A stretch of DNA of 64,000 nt from Rhodosorus marinus (taxonomy: Eukaryota > Rhodophyta > Stylonematophyceae > Stylonematales > Stylonemataceae), in NCBI GenBank assembly GCA_029953675.1, contig JAMWBK010000010.1, positions 1,593,001 through 1,657,000 of the forward strand, written 5' to 3'. This document shows positions 11,758 through 23,487 of this stretch, one piece after another. Positions within the stretch are counted from its first letter, which is position 1. Each line of letters begins with the position of its first letter. A program made the position numbers and the translations under genes. The notes under the pieces were generated by a model. That model had not been told where the DNA came from. It did no database searches and saw only the letters and a list, made by a program, of their open reading frames with translations.

Positions 11758-13297
11758 TTTTGGAAGCAGAGCGCTGGAAATAGCCTGACTTTCAAAGCAA
11801 GAGGCTGTTTCAGTGACCTGGAGTCTTGACTGGTGGCCTTCAAGTATGCATCGTGAGTCAATGTCGCACCACATAGTTGGATGGCGGATGACGTGCCTCT
11901 TCGAGTTTCTCTGTGGCTGGCGAGTAAGGACTCTTCCAGCCGTGAGCTTACTATTGAGTCCGAGTTAACACCAACTAATTCTCTAGCCAGGCTTGTGTGC
12001 CCACTGGTTGCGTATCATGGCCTGGACATCTAACTCGAAACTGCATTAACATAGCACCGGGTAACTTGTTCTCAGATGTTGGCGTTTGACCTTTTCGTTT
12101 GCCTTCAGAACGAGAGCCGAGCACCAAGGTGCCTCTCATAGTTGCTAGAAAGACTTGCTGATGATGTCAAAACTGGCGTGCTATTGATTTGTATTAGGAT
12201 TCTACCCGAGAGCAGTAAAGGGATAATTTGGTTTCTTGAGCCACTTTCGGATTGCTCTGCGAATGTCATCGTGATTGGTAGTTGAGTTCTCCGTCAGGAA
12301 TTGCCGGGCACTAGAGGATGGAGAAACCCGCTTGTCCTTTGGCCGCAGCAGAAGTCTGATGGCTCGCTACGAAATAGTAGGCCAGTAACATACCGAGAAA
12401 TACTCGAGTCTGAATTGTCTCCTGTGCACGACGAATGCTGGTTCTCAAAGGACTATGGACATCCATGAGTCTGTACTGTAGTTCGCGTCCGAATAGTTAG
12501 GGGGGGGTATACGCTCAGCTCGGGTTGACCATGTATCAACGTCCCTTGATAAATCGATATCACGGTACCTTAACTAGTAAACAACATAATTTGCTGGTGG
12601 CAATTCAACGCCACGTGCTCCATATGGTAGTGCGGTATTTCCCTACTGTACTCAGTCGACCCCCACCCACCCCAAATTCAGGGGATTCTTGCTCAAAAGC
12701 TCAAGGTCGGCAGTTGGCCCAGACGAGAAATCATGGTGCCGGGGCGCTAGCCTCCGATTCAATGTTGGAGGCGCGTGATCTTCGATTAGCTCGTCGTAGA
12801 CCAGCACGCTGAAGGGGAGGTATAGCGGTCCTCGCTAAAACTTTCTATGCACCATTCAGTGAACTCTAGAGTAGCAAGATAGTTTTCATACGTTTCAAGA
12901 TTTTTACCCGCCCACCGGGACGTTTAGCGAAACCCTTGTCCACAGTCAGACAGACAGACCTTCGTATCGACACAAACGCACTTAGTTCTCTGACTCATTT
13001 TGCTCAGAAAACGGTTGTGCTGAGACAGACCGGGACACGGATACACGAGCAGGACAGTGAAGCTTTGGCTGTCGGGGGTGGGCGAGGGGAGCAACTTGGT
13101 CAAAGCAAATTCCAGCTCAAAGAATGCAGACTGAGCAACAGAAGATTGCTTGGGCTTTGCTGAAGGTTTGAAGCTTGCTGGGGCGTGCGCTTTGTGGGGG
13201 AGGGGTTAAAAGCACTAAAAAGGTCGGAGAGCCCCTGTGGGCTAAAGCGGGATTCCTTGGCCTCCAGTTGCGATTTTGTATGTAAGGATTTCAAGTT
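11758..13297. other. Intergenic region, no gene recognised
   Basis: About 1.5 kb. Only short frames without domains; the longest (12525-12812, plus) has no homology I can recognise. A run of eight G lies at about 12500. No tRNA-like clover pattern was noticed. Confidence 0.45.
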
Positions 13298-14289
13298 ATG
13301 AGGAACTGGGACACACTTCGCCATGAGGTGAGGATTCTGGAGCAGAAAGTTGAAGAGCGACTTGGTGGCCTTTCGAAGCTCTTCCATTCATTATCCGAGG
13401 GTGGCAATGGTAAGGGATGAGTTGGGACTTTTCGTCCTGTTGGACAGATCACAGCGCACTCTATCGTGTCTGACGAGCTCGTTGATTGTTTGCGGTTCCC
13501 TTCCTGTCGAATTTGTTTTCCGATAGGCGGTCAGACAGCAGCCCTACTTCAGAAGCCAACCGAGGAGATTGAGACCCTACTGGGGCAGCTGTCTGCAAGC
13601 GTTGATACAATGAAGTCATTTGTAGGCACGTCTCCTTCCTTTGTGCATGTACATAGAAGCCACGTTGATGTACTCCAGGAGTATCGAAGAGAATACAAGA
13701 GGATTCAGGTACTGGATATTCTCAAGAGTGTAGTTCAGCGGAAGGATAGTTCTTAGGACATTTCCTCATTGCAACGTCTAGACAAAAATACGAGCATTCC
13801 AAGAAAGGAACGAGCTGTTCCAAGGTTCTCGAGTGCGCGCCGGGATAAGCGAGGACACCACGGTGGATATCGGAATGCGGAGCGAGATTAAGAGCATAGA
13901 CTCTGCTACAAATGCGGCTGATGCAACTCTAGCAACTGGCTGGTCCATTCAAGAGGATTTGCAGAGGCAGCGAGCACTGTTTGACAATATGATGGGGTCG
14001 ATTGACCAGGTAATCGGAAGGCCACTACTGATTTCCACCAGTTTGTGCCTTACTTGACTTGTTCACAAGCTGGGGCCACGCATTTCCTGGGTGGTAGCTT
14101 CCTTTGCAAAGTCTTCCCGCTCCGTTCTAAGGCTTACTTTCTGTTGTGGCATCGTTCTAGATGCGCGGGGCGGTACCGACCATAGGGAGTTTGATTGAAT
14201 CAATCAAACGGAAACGAAAGCGGGACGTCATCGCCGTTTCTGCCGTGGTGGCGGTGTGCCTGACTTTCACGTTAATTTTTGTGCTCTAG
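13298..14289 (+). CDS. GOSR1: Golgi Qb-SNARE GOS28 (GOSR1/Gos1)
   Basis: Four exons (13298-13409, 13527-13708, 13782-14009, 14161-14289) total 651 nt and give 216 residues, close to the usual 220-250. The N-terminal helix MRNWDTLRHEVRILEQKVEE matches the Gos1 start pattern W-x-x-L-R-x-x-x-R-x-L-E. A regulatory coiled coil follows (EEIETLLGQLSASVDTM; LQEYRREYKRIQ). The SNARE motif occupies exon 3 and the start of exon 4: RSEIKSIDSATNAADATLAT, with the central glutamine in the QRQRALFDNMMGSIDQ part. A basic SIKRKRKRD stop and a hydrophobic C-terminal anchor (VIAVSAVVAVCLTFTLIFVL) end the protein. Gos28 acts in intra-Golgi and ER-Golgi fusion. The last exon carries exactly the membrane-proximal layer and anchor. 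Confidence 0.93.
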
Positions 14290-14732
14290 AGAGCTATGGA
14301 CAATACCAAATGCCTTGGTATTGTCAAAGACACCGTGCTCACATAGCTGCACAAGTTCACACAATCGTTTCATTCTACGTAGAGCCTCATACATCGCGTT
14401 AAGTAAAGCAATTCTAACCAACCAACGAAGGTTTCTCACTACTGCGAGCACGGTTCGCTGGTGTTTTTTAGTTTACCAGGCAGCACATGATAGGAAACCA
14501 GCTCGACATGTGAAACGCTGTCGAGCGCAAGTTTTGTGCAACAAGCCCTTATCAAACGAACCTTTGACCCATATGAACATTGGAAACTGAGGGTGGTGAT
14601 CAAGTTACCCTAATCTGTGCAATGAGGCCAAGGCCATATCCATATGCCAGTCAACTCCATCCCGGTTTTCTTTTCACAAGGAGCAAAGCGCAATCATACT
14701 CTAAGGAGATAGCAATCGCGGAAAAGATACGA
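14290..14732. other. Convergent intergenic region
   Basis: Some 440 bases between the 3' ends of GOS28 (+) and the FkbM-like methyltransferase (-). No domain-bearing frame. Expected to hold both 3' UTRs. Confidence 0.5.
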
Positions 14733-15730
14733 TCAGAATATAATCCTTCTAAGCAATCCGATCCCGTGAAACGCAACCCGCCTACCTTCCTGCCAAACCT
14801 TGCGATAGCCAAGTTCTCCTAGTCTGGCCGCAATGAATTCGACCTGAATCTCAAGATTCGATGTGAAAAGAATCTGCGCGGGCTGGAAGCAGCTTAACCA
14901 CTGCACCGTTTCAATATTACAGTCTTCGGATTTACACCGAACCTGACGGGAAAGCGGCTCATTAGCAGAAAATTCCTCCAAGACTTGATCCGAGAACCAA
15001 GCTCGAACAAGCAAGAACGATCTTGGAGTGAGGTCCAAGAGCCGGCATAGCCACTTCGAAAGAATGAGAGGCTTTGTGAACTTACTTTTACGAGGTCGAC
15101 CTCCACATGCCCGAAATCTTTCATCAAGTTCTTAAGGAACATAGGATTGTCCAGTTGCACAGAGGCAGGGGCAAAGTGGAAATGGTCCCGGTCCAGGAAT
15201 TCACCGACAGAAGGTTCAGCAATGTATTGATACACAGTCTCATCGTCAATGTACTCGTCAAATAAGAAGCACTGAGCCCCGAGTTCTTTCGCTAGATGGA
15301 CCTCGAAGCCCAAGTAGGAAGTAAAACCGAGCGAATACACAAGCGGGATTCCAAGTAGCAGGTCGTCGCAGAAGGCCATGGGTTCCACTCCACGCACTTC
15401 AGTTACATTACAGAGGACACCGTTTTCTATGTTGGCAAGATATACATCATTTTGTACTTGATTATACAGGCCCGCATCCGCGCTGCGCCCCGCAGGGACG
15501 TTGTGCAAGCGTCTCCAAAGTCCACTTGAAGCCAACACCGCACAAACAATAGCAACTACAATCACCGTCGTCCTGAGCGTTGGCTTCTTGTCTCCATTGG
15601 GAAATCTTGCGCTCGTTCCCGCACCCGGCTTCCCCGCTCTCGAGGGATTTCGCGATATCTTACTGGCGAGTTTCGCGTCTCCATCGTTTTTCGACAACTG
15701 CGGATTGCTCTGAGTCGTTCCACGCCTCAT
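14733..15730 (-). CDS. Membrane-anchored FkbM/METTL24-like methyltransferase
   Basis: ATG at 15730 opens a protein with a basic, Ser-rich cytosolic tail of about 50 residues. A single hydrophobic segment follows (TTVIVVAIVCAVLASSGLW, residues about 54-73), so it looks like a type II Golgi/ER protein. The lumenal domain has GIPLVYSLGFTSYLGFEVHLA, which lines up with the VYSFG...FE glycine-rich loop of FkbM-like methyltransferases, then QCFLFDEY, the usual FD at the end of the next strand. The segment FGHVEVDLVK corresponds to the IDVLKID strand. An intron of about 140 bp (donor GTAAGT after VDLVK, acceptor near 14950) brings in a second exon with ETVQWLSCF and AARLGELGYRKV. The family call rests on motif order; similarity is distant, and the exact acceptor is unproven. 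The stop at 14733 belongs to the frame after VWQEG. Confidence 0.68.
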
Positions 15731-17408
15731 CAACCGTTACCCCTGGAACCCTCCGCCGCGGCTGAGGCTGAATTGAAGAGGATGCAATTGCTGAATAATT
15801 GGAGTTCCGCGCCGTAGGTCTACGAGATCATGCCACGCTGCCCAAGTTCTAGTACTACTACACTCACAACACACAGCATGCCAGCTTTAACTGGCCACAC
15901 TTCGGGGGAAGGTGAGTGTTTCACAGCACAGCACAATTGCACCAGAAGTGCTGCATATCAGATTTTGGAGGCAGGGGGTTTGCTAGATCTCGCTAATTGC
16001 AAGCTGACGGGAACTACACTTCAGCGGTTTTGTGTTTCGTCCATTCATGTACGCGCGGTGTGCAGCGGTTTGCCACATCTCGGTGCGAGGTCTATTAGGC
16101 ACGTAGTTTGAGTTGACTTTTCAGCGCGGGCATTATAGGTCGTCAGAACGGAGCAATTTGTATCCTCACTGAAAAAGATCAGTCTTGGTGGGCTCCTGGT
16201 ATCATCCTTCGTCGGAGTTTCTCTTCGTGTGATTCCATCTAAGTGCCTCCTTAGACATGGCTTGGAGTAATCCTCCTGCAGAGATTGCGAGATAGTCAAC
16301 GCTGGCGACTTTTTCGCATGGCACACCGTGGTGACGAACGTAAGCGACTTGCCGCTTTCGCCCTTCTTCAACTGTTTTCGGAAACCTTCTCGTCCTTCGT
16401 GTGTCCTATCGTTAAGTAAGATCACGAAAGGTCTTGCGTTGGCGGGGCAATCAAAGGGAATATTTTATTAGGAAAACCACACAAAAACAGAAATATGCGG
16501 AAAAAGGGATAGGCAGTAGAGTTGATCTGAGTCGACCACGAACCAAATATGGCTGCACAATTGTAATTACTACGCAGTCCACCGCGCTCATGCGAGTCTC
16601 CAGCTCTGCTCCAACGACAGTTTTCTAGCTTTTCTGAAGAAACAGAAAGCTCTGCCTGTGTTGATTGAAGACTACTAACTTGTACTATCATTGGGGATGA
16701 TTCACGGTCCCGAATATGTCCGGAAATATACCTAATATTAACGATCGATCAACATACACAGGCGGCCTTCTGGCACGCACACTGCCAGTTCTATAAATAT
16801 AAAATAAAACTACTCTTATTCTCTTGGTGGGTCTTCCAAGGGGTGGGTGAAATGGATTAAAGGCGATGGAATTTTTGTTTCTTGCACACAGGATAGGGTG
16901 GGTGCGGCGTGGGTGACAGGTTCTGAGTGTTTTGTTTTTTTTTAACCTTTGGGACGCTGCAGTTGGGAGCCGGCAGTTGGGAGTCCCTAAAATAAGGTGA
17001 TGACGATGCATTTTGGGAACATAGCACCAGTCCAATATGTCCTGAGGGAGCGCTTGGGATGGTAAACGGGTAGTCTGTATTATATTGAATTTTCGTACTG
17101 GGTCTGAGCTGTACATATTGGAATTTAACTTAATAGTAATATTTTTCTTTGCTTGGATAGTGCGATTTTACATGAGACATATTTAGCGAAATGTGATTAC
17201 GATCGCAAATAGGATAGGGCGGGGGTGCTGAGAAGTTAGGGATGTGCGCCAGGACATTCGTCGCTGGGGGAAACGGCGGATCGTCTCAATGTATTGAATG
17301 TAGGTAGGGCGGAACAGAGGATATGAAGAGCTTTTCGATGAGCGCGATAAGGTATATGCGAGGTTGGGTATACGACGTCATCTGCTTTCTGTAGGAAAGA
17401 TTGAAATC
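15731..17408. other. Intergenic region, no gene recognised
   Basis: About 1.7 kb between divergent genes (FkbM-like - and acid phosphatase +). Open frames at 16045-16425 and 16688-17116 (both minus) have no domain; the first has no ATG. Composition is mixed, with AT-rich tracts at 16780-16810 and 17095-17160. Confidence 0.45.
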
Positions 17409-19270
17409 ATGAGGGGCAGGTATTTGTTTCCTGGATTTGTTTTGGTCGTGGTGCTTCTGTCTGAGCTTTCGCTCGCGAATATACTCCACGTAAGTGTCGT
17501 ATTCAGACATGGGGTCAGGACCCACCTTTCGAAAAACTCCGATCCGTTAGACGGCGAAGGGGAAGCACGGTTGCTGGTACCCGAGGGTGGTGACGAGGCA
17601 AGAAGGCTCGGCACTTTTATTAGGAACACCTACTTGACCACAGAAGACGATAGTATGAAGATTGACCAGTCTGAACCGAGGTACACGTCCATCAGAGACG
17701 TTAAGATTGTATCTTCGAACCTGGTCCGTACGACAAGCACAGCGGCTGGATTTGCCGATGGCCTTTATCCAGATCAGGCCGTACCCGTCACAATCTCAGC
17801 CCTAGAAGAGGACGACTTTCTAATCAGAGCGTACACAAAGTGCCCGAACTTTTCTGATAGGTAGGACACTCACTAGCTCTGGTTCCGGACCATCGTCTGC
17901 CGATGTTGACTCATGGGGACTCTTGCTGATGGTCTACTAAGATACAGTGCGGTTTCGCTTCCCACTCAGTTAGGCTGAATGATCTCTACGCTTCTGAAGA
18001 ATTCCAGAACAAGGAGCGAGAGACGAGGGACTTCAGGACGGCCTGGGCACCTGCATTTTCTGAACCCACCACCCTGGAAAACTGGTGGAATGTATTTGAC
18101 AAGTACAACCTGGCTCTCAACTATGGCTCACATAACGGTAAGTAGAATACTGAGTTGTGGGCTTGGCATTTGCGCACATACCTCCCGGACTGTCTTAGGG
18201 GCTTCCAAAGGCCCGATGAAAACCTTACAATCACCGGAGGCTCTAGAGATACCAGATAGTTGAGTATGCGACTGCGGGCCACTTAGCACTCTCATGCTTC
18301 GGACTGTGAATTCAGGTAGGGATGTGGACGTTCCTGAAGATGTTAGCCTCGATGAAGCACGCAACGCTTTCCCGGAGATGCAGGAATTGGCAGAATGGGT
18401 AGAACTGCGGCGATATAGCCCGGATATGGTTGTGGATGACGTCGGAGGAAGGCTGCTTGGCGAAATCGTTGGAGACATTCGACGGGCGTTGGATGAAAAC
18501 CAATCACCGCATCGGATCACAGCCTACTCATCACATTATCCGACAATATTGTCTCTGGTTTCTACCATGAGCGGGGAGATGATTGGCCACATCCCCAACT
18601 TCGGTGAGGCCGTCATCGTCGAGCTGCACGACTCCGGACTGAGACTTGGTGTCTACAGTCAAGCTTCGAGCGAGGTAAGATATCCCTGACTACCGAAAAG
18701 TCACGGACAACCTAAAGAGCAGGCAGGGACGCATCAGCACATTTCGGCATGTACTGGTGCGTTGCTGTCATGGAATCGCACATCTCATTTTTCATTTTGT
18801 TTCTAATCTATTTGCCTGCTTTGCGCTGGTTGACACAGATCGAGTACATCAGTGTTAACGAGGATTTGTGTGACTCGGATCCTCCAGTCGTACCGTGTCC
18901 ATTCGGTGCTCTGGAACAGTTCTTCGATGCTTCCCTGCTGCGCGACGCAGCTGGTGCTTGCAAAGCTTGCGGCAACAGCGAAGCCCCTGTCTGTGCTCCT
19001 GTAGATGCGCTCCCAGGTGCAACGCAAAGTCCAACTGCCACCGCAACGGCATCACCGACGCCAGCGAGTGAACCGCAGTGTGGGGACGGCTTGAGTGCTA
19101 CAGCGGCTGGGTTTATAGGGGCGTTCGTTGGTTTGGCCTTCGGAGGGGTTGCCGTAGCCGCAGTCGTCTATATCCGAAGACGTCGTTCCGAGAGGAGCGC
19201 TGTTTTCGGATTGGAAGTTGGCGGGAAGGACGCCAAGGATGGCTACGTTCCGGATGTTTTAGCTACGTGA
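17409..19270 (+). CDS. Histidine acid phosphatase (clade 2), type I membrane protein, altered catalytic HD
   Basis: Four exons (17409-17860, 17974-18137, 18316-18674, 18839-19270) add up to 1407 nt, 468 residues, all in phase. Residues 1-24 are a clear signal peptide. The catalytic motif FRHGVRTH sits at residues 32-39 with the phosphorylated His34 and both arginines. IVSSNLVRTTSTAAGFADGL is the second Arg region. The third hallmark, normally HD in the S/A-H-D-x-T/S-I motif, reads YSSHYPTI: the His is kept, the Asp proton donor is Tyr. GEAVIVELHDSG follows as in the family. The C-terminal part has a Cys-rich segment, a Thr/Ala/Pro stalk, a membrane helix (FIGAFVGLAFGGVAVAAVVY) and a short basic cytosolic tail. 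So it is a cell-surface or vacuolar ectophosphatase relative; activity may be altered. Confidence 0.9.
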
Positions 19271-19847
19271 CGAGGCAGTATCGGCAATCGGTGCGTTGAA
19301 AGTTATGAATAGATGCAGTACAGAGCGGTTCTGCCCACACATATCCTCGTTCCGGTCGGCATCAGCTTTTGCTGTGCTCCATGAGAGGTTTTTTTCGGGG
19401 GTTACGTTAGTCTGGGGTTTTCGGTCGGTCCGCGAAGAACACACGCAGGCCGGAGGTTCTTGCTAACCAATTAATCGCAACGGTTCGTCAACCCGCATGC
19501 TCAAAAATGTTTTATAGGGCTGGTGACGTGCTGGAGTAAAAGATATCAGTGTGCTGAAGTGATACTTGCAGTAGGCAGCATGGACAGAATGAATTGTCTC
19601 AAGTCCACAGGGATGGGCTCCGAGAGTACATGAGCATCATGCCGTCCCGAAGAAAAAAACCACGTATAGCTTTGCTTGCCACCCTAGCGGGTTGACACCC
19701 TCTAGGAGCCGAGCTTCATCGAAAGTTGCGAAGATCCTCTCGTTGCACAGGACACCAGTCCAGACGTACACCAATTCCGAGCCGGCCCAAAGCAAGAAAG
19801 CTACCTGGCGTGACAGGAAGCTGCACTAATATTTCTTTCCCAACTAC
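19271..19847. other. Convergent intergenic region
   Basis: About 580 bases between the stops of the acid phosphatase (+) and the Aip1 gene (-). No recognisable feature; short frames only. Confidence 0.5.
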
Positions 19848-21808
19848 CTACTCTTTCAAAGTCCATGTTCGAACCGAATTATCCCCTCCACCGGTCACTA
19901 GGGTTTCCCCGTCAACCCATCCGACTCCATTTGCGCCGTTTCGGTGAGCTTTAGCGGAAATCGGCTTGCTCCTTGAGCCCAACACCCAAATCGCAAGAGT
20001 ACCATCCATTCCTACTGATGCAACACGCTTTCCGTCCGGCGCCAGGGACAAACCATCGACTCTCGCTAGCAATTGGATAGAGGATAATGTGAAACGCATA
20101 GTGAGCAATGGAAAATTAGCCGCTTGCAAGCCGCGCTCTTCATGATACTACACGATGACGATGAACTAAAAAGAGACTAATAACACGTTCTCTTACCAGA
20201 ATGACATGCACCCCCCCCAGTTACCTTCACCTGCTTAGTAACATCGAACATCTTCACATGACGTGATTTTTCACCAATAATCAGCGTAGAACCGTCCTTC
20301 GTGAAAATCATTCGGTTTGCGGCAGTAGCTCCGTCAATACTGTCCCCAAACTTCTCCAATTTTCCGTTGGTGTTTTTGTAGAACGAGGTCTTGCCAGCTC
20401 CGCCTCGAACCTCAACGCTGACCGCTACGGTCTTTCCGTCCTCTGTGACTGATACGGAGATCCCCGTCTCCGATTTCTCAAAACAGAGAAGCTCTAATAT
20501 ACTTCCGTCGTAGTTTATCTGAACTAGTCGAAAGTCGTTGATGACCACCGCCGCAAACTCTGCTCCTGTGCCTGGACAGGCGATGTCTGCACATCCGCCC
20601 TTGACCGAGACTGGCGTGGAGGGAAACTCCAATGTATCCACAAGTGTGAGGAGTACATCCCCACTAGTCTCGCCACTAACCACCACTTTCGAGTTGCAGG
20701 CAATACTCTTCCCAGTTGTTTTATGCCCGTTTCCGCTGAAGTGAGCATCCGTTCTCGGCTCGTTGGTGTCCGTGAACACGCATTTCCCAAGACTGTCAAC
20801 GGTGTAGACTTTGTTCTCAAGATTAGTAAGAGAAACAATCGGGTTGGCGTGACCCCGAATGACCTTGCTTGGCTTGCTCGAACCCTCAACGAGAACGCTT
20901 ATATCTCCACGGAGAGACACAGCAACGATTTCGTTGGTCTTGGGCACCCATGTGCATCCTACTTGCATGTCAAGAACGTCCTTGTCACCGAGGGATACCA
21001 CTTCTAGGCAACTTCCGCTTGCAACGTCCCATACTCTAATTGTCTTGTCGCTTGAGCTGGTCACAAGTTTGGTTCCGTCCTTGTTCCATGCTACTCCTGT
21101 GACGGAGGCAGTGTGTCCAGTCATCGAATGCAGCTTTTCCTGCGACTCAGAATCAAAAATGAACACACTACGGTCCGACGAACTCGTCGCATATTTGGAG
21201 CCATCAGGACTGAAACGCACATCGAGGACAAAGTTCGTGTGGTGTTTTTTTTGGATTGGTACGGCGGCCAGAGGAATTGGGGGTCCGCTGTAAAACCCGA
21301 CGATCATGTCATCTCCGCCGGTTATGACAGCTGTCTTTGGAGAGTTTCGTATGTCAATACTTGTAACCCTCCTAGTATGCCCACTGACCGGTCCAGCAGA
21401 GCCACAGCCGGGGTACTTCACCACCTTTGCGAAAACCCCTCGAGCATCGGTCGCGAACGCCATGAACTTCATATCCGATGTGAAACATACGTCTCTTACT
21501 ACGTCACCGGTAACCGGTAGTTCCTCCCTCTGCTTCATAGTCTCCGGGTTCCATACACGGATCGTTCCCCCTTCATCTCCAGATGCAATTAGTCCCTTTG
21601 GAGCGAAGCGACAAGCCGTCACATTCCGGGTGTGATCGGTGAACACCTTCACGTTCTCCCTGTCCCCGCAGCTGACGACTACAGCGCTCCTGCCTGATGC
21701 GTACGAGATCCGGTCCGTCTCACCAGTTGGATCTGCGAAGACATGAGAAGCTTCTCCACGGGCCGTATTCGGAACTCCGCAAAAGATCTGCTTTCCTTCA
21801 ATACTCAT
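19848..21808 (-). CDS. AIP1: Actin-interacting protein 1 (Aip1/WDR1), WD40 protein
   Basis: Begins at ATG 21808 (MSIEGKQIFCGVPNTARGE). A first exon of more than 1.6 kb and a second small exon (about 19848-20055) give roughly 610 residues, the usual Aip1 length. Repeated WD40 units are visible: HTRNVTACRFAPKGLIASGD then GGTIRVWNP; HTRRVTSIDI; FSPDGSKYATSSSDRSVFIF; HTASVTGVAWNKDGTKLVTS then SSDKTIRVWD; and in exon 2 APDGKRVASVGMDGTLAIW and GETLVTGGGDNSVRTWTLKE. Aip1 folds as two seven-bladed propellers and speeds cofilin-driven actin disassembly. The intron between the exons has several possible donors around 20190-20215; GGGG|GTGCAT with the acceptor CTAG before 20075 keeps the frame, but this is inferred. 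The antisense frames on the plus strand are shadows. Confidence 0.9.
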
Positions 21809-23487
21809 CCCTCGAACCAAAACCCACAGACTCAAGATACCCCCCTCAAAAAAAAGAATATCAAATGCACCAGTCAATCAAACCCAAAGCGCCTGCCACC
21901 AAGCAAATCAGGTTACCGCCACTGGGGCATTAGCAAGAGGTTCTTGAACGCCACCGCTCTCCTCAGATAGAAGAGCATTGGCTTTGCTCCCCCCAGGGAC
22001 AAGAAAACGGCTCATGGCAGATTCAGCCACACGCCTCCAATATTGTTTGACAGTCTGGCAATCAATCAAGCTGAATTGAAAAGTAAAATTTGACCTTTCC
22101 AGATTTTCTCCTGGGCGCGCAAGTGTCCATATCGGGCCACGAGCCCGCTCTGCCACTTGGCCACTAAGCCACTTGGCCACTAAGCCACTTGGGCCACATG
22201 CGCCAATGTGGAGGCACTGCTCCCTTTTCCAGATTCTACACAGTTTCTTTCTCATATTATATAAAGAACGAGAAAACTACTCAACAGAAAAGATCCAAAA
22301 CAAGGGATGCGTGTGTGCGCGAGCAAAAGGGGCATTCCTTCCAAAGCACGACGAGATTCACTCGCTGACATTTAGGAAATCAAGGAGAAACAAATACGTT
22401 GTTTTATTTTTGCTTTGTGAACGTTTCGTAACGAGCTTCAAAAGGCCCTCACGGAGGACAGTTTCAATCTATTTTCTTTGAATATACTATAAAACCATAC
22501 AGTGATCAGTTCACCCGCAAAAACGGTTGAATGCTAAAACAATGAAGATGGCAGTTTGCACCCAAGCTCAGAGGTCGCTACGAACGACATTAGGAAGAGA
22601 TGTGTCGCCACCCACACGTGTCCTCTAATCAACAAGAACGGTGTGGACCCCGTATTGACACTAGAGCCTCTCCGTTTGTATACTATCCCATGTACTCCTG
22701 TTGATGAAGAGCGTTCTCTAAGGAACAATGGAAACCAAAAGCGACGTAGACCACGCACTTTTTGCGGGTCTTGGCATGAGAAAAAAACGCAAATAGATTT
22801 TGCGCCAATCGACCCCGTGCGTGAATTGGGTCATATATTATCTCAATCTCTTGCGACCGTCCTTCGTCCAGCGTAGGAACTACACTGTGCTGAAGAGTGA
22901 AGCGGTGCCACAATGTGAACATGGTCTACCACCATACCTGTTGTGGTGAGCGCTGTTTGTCTAATGCATCGAAAAATGATCGCTGGTTCTCATAAATGTG
23001 ATTTGAGCGTTGGCTGGAGTAGTTGGAGCGAGTGTAGGTCCATACGTATAGATAGCCCTTGTCCTACTCTGGGCTCGACCCTCAACCCGTGTGTTTTGAT
23101 GCGCCCTTGGCCACCTAGTAAGGACGGAAGAGGGCTACAGAGCTTTTTAACTCTGCCGGTTGCTGACAAAGCATTGCCGTATAGTTCCCATTGACAGACC
23201 AGTTCCCAGTTGACATTGAAGAGGAGTCCAGCTAAGACACTGGAGATATTGAACGCCATGCTCTCAACTGCATCAGTGCGTGGTGACCCTACTCGTACAA
23301 TACACGTCACCATGCGAACAACGTATACAGAGTGGAACCGCGGAAAAGTGTAAATCATTGGCGACTGATGGGAACCTGCATTCTGAGCGAGTGCTGGTTC
23401 AAACATTCTCTAACGAAGGAAGACCCAGTGGTGTGTGTCAAAGCGAATCAGCTCCCTTTTGACGACTGAGAAGTCGCGTACTAGAAC
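21809..23487. other. Intergenic region with a short tandem repeat
   Basis: About 1.7 kb. The only clear structure is a 16-bp tandem repeat at 22152-22197. Frames at 22173-22481, 22556-22876 (plus) and 22990-23406 (minus, ATG start) have no recognisable domain. It must hold the promoter of the Aip1 gene. Confidence 0.45.
22152..22197. repeat. 16-bp tandem repeat, about 2.9 copies
   Basis: GCCACTTGGCCACTAA occurs at 22152-22167 and 22168-22183, followed by a partial, slightly changed third unit (GCCACTTGGGCCAC). The unit contains the nested inverted motif TGGCCA. It lies about 350 bp upstream of the Aip1 start. Confidence 0.8.

Noticed and set aside
12525-12812. 95-codon plus frame
   Set aside because: No domain, no splice partners, Arg/Pro-rich run typical of random GC-rich frames.
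16045-16425. 126-codon minus frame
   Set aside because: Begins at GTG, no ATG, no recognisable motif and no flanking exon.
16688-17116. 142-codon minus frame with an ATG
   Set aside because: Composition (very high Arg, Pro, Ile, Thr) and lack of domain; crosses AT-rich non-coding tracts.
20524-21635. Several plus-strand frames and a second minus frame within the Aip1 locus
   Set aside because: They are shadows of the strong WD40 coding frame.
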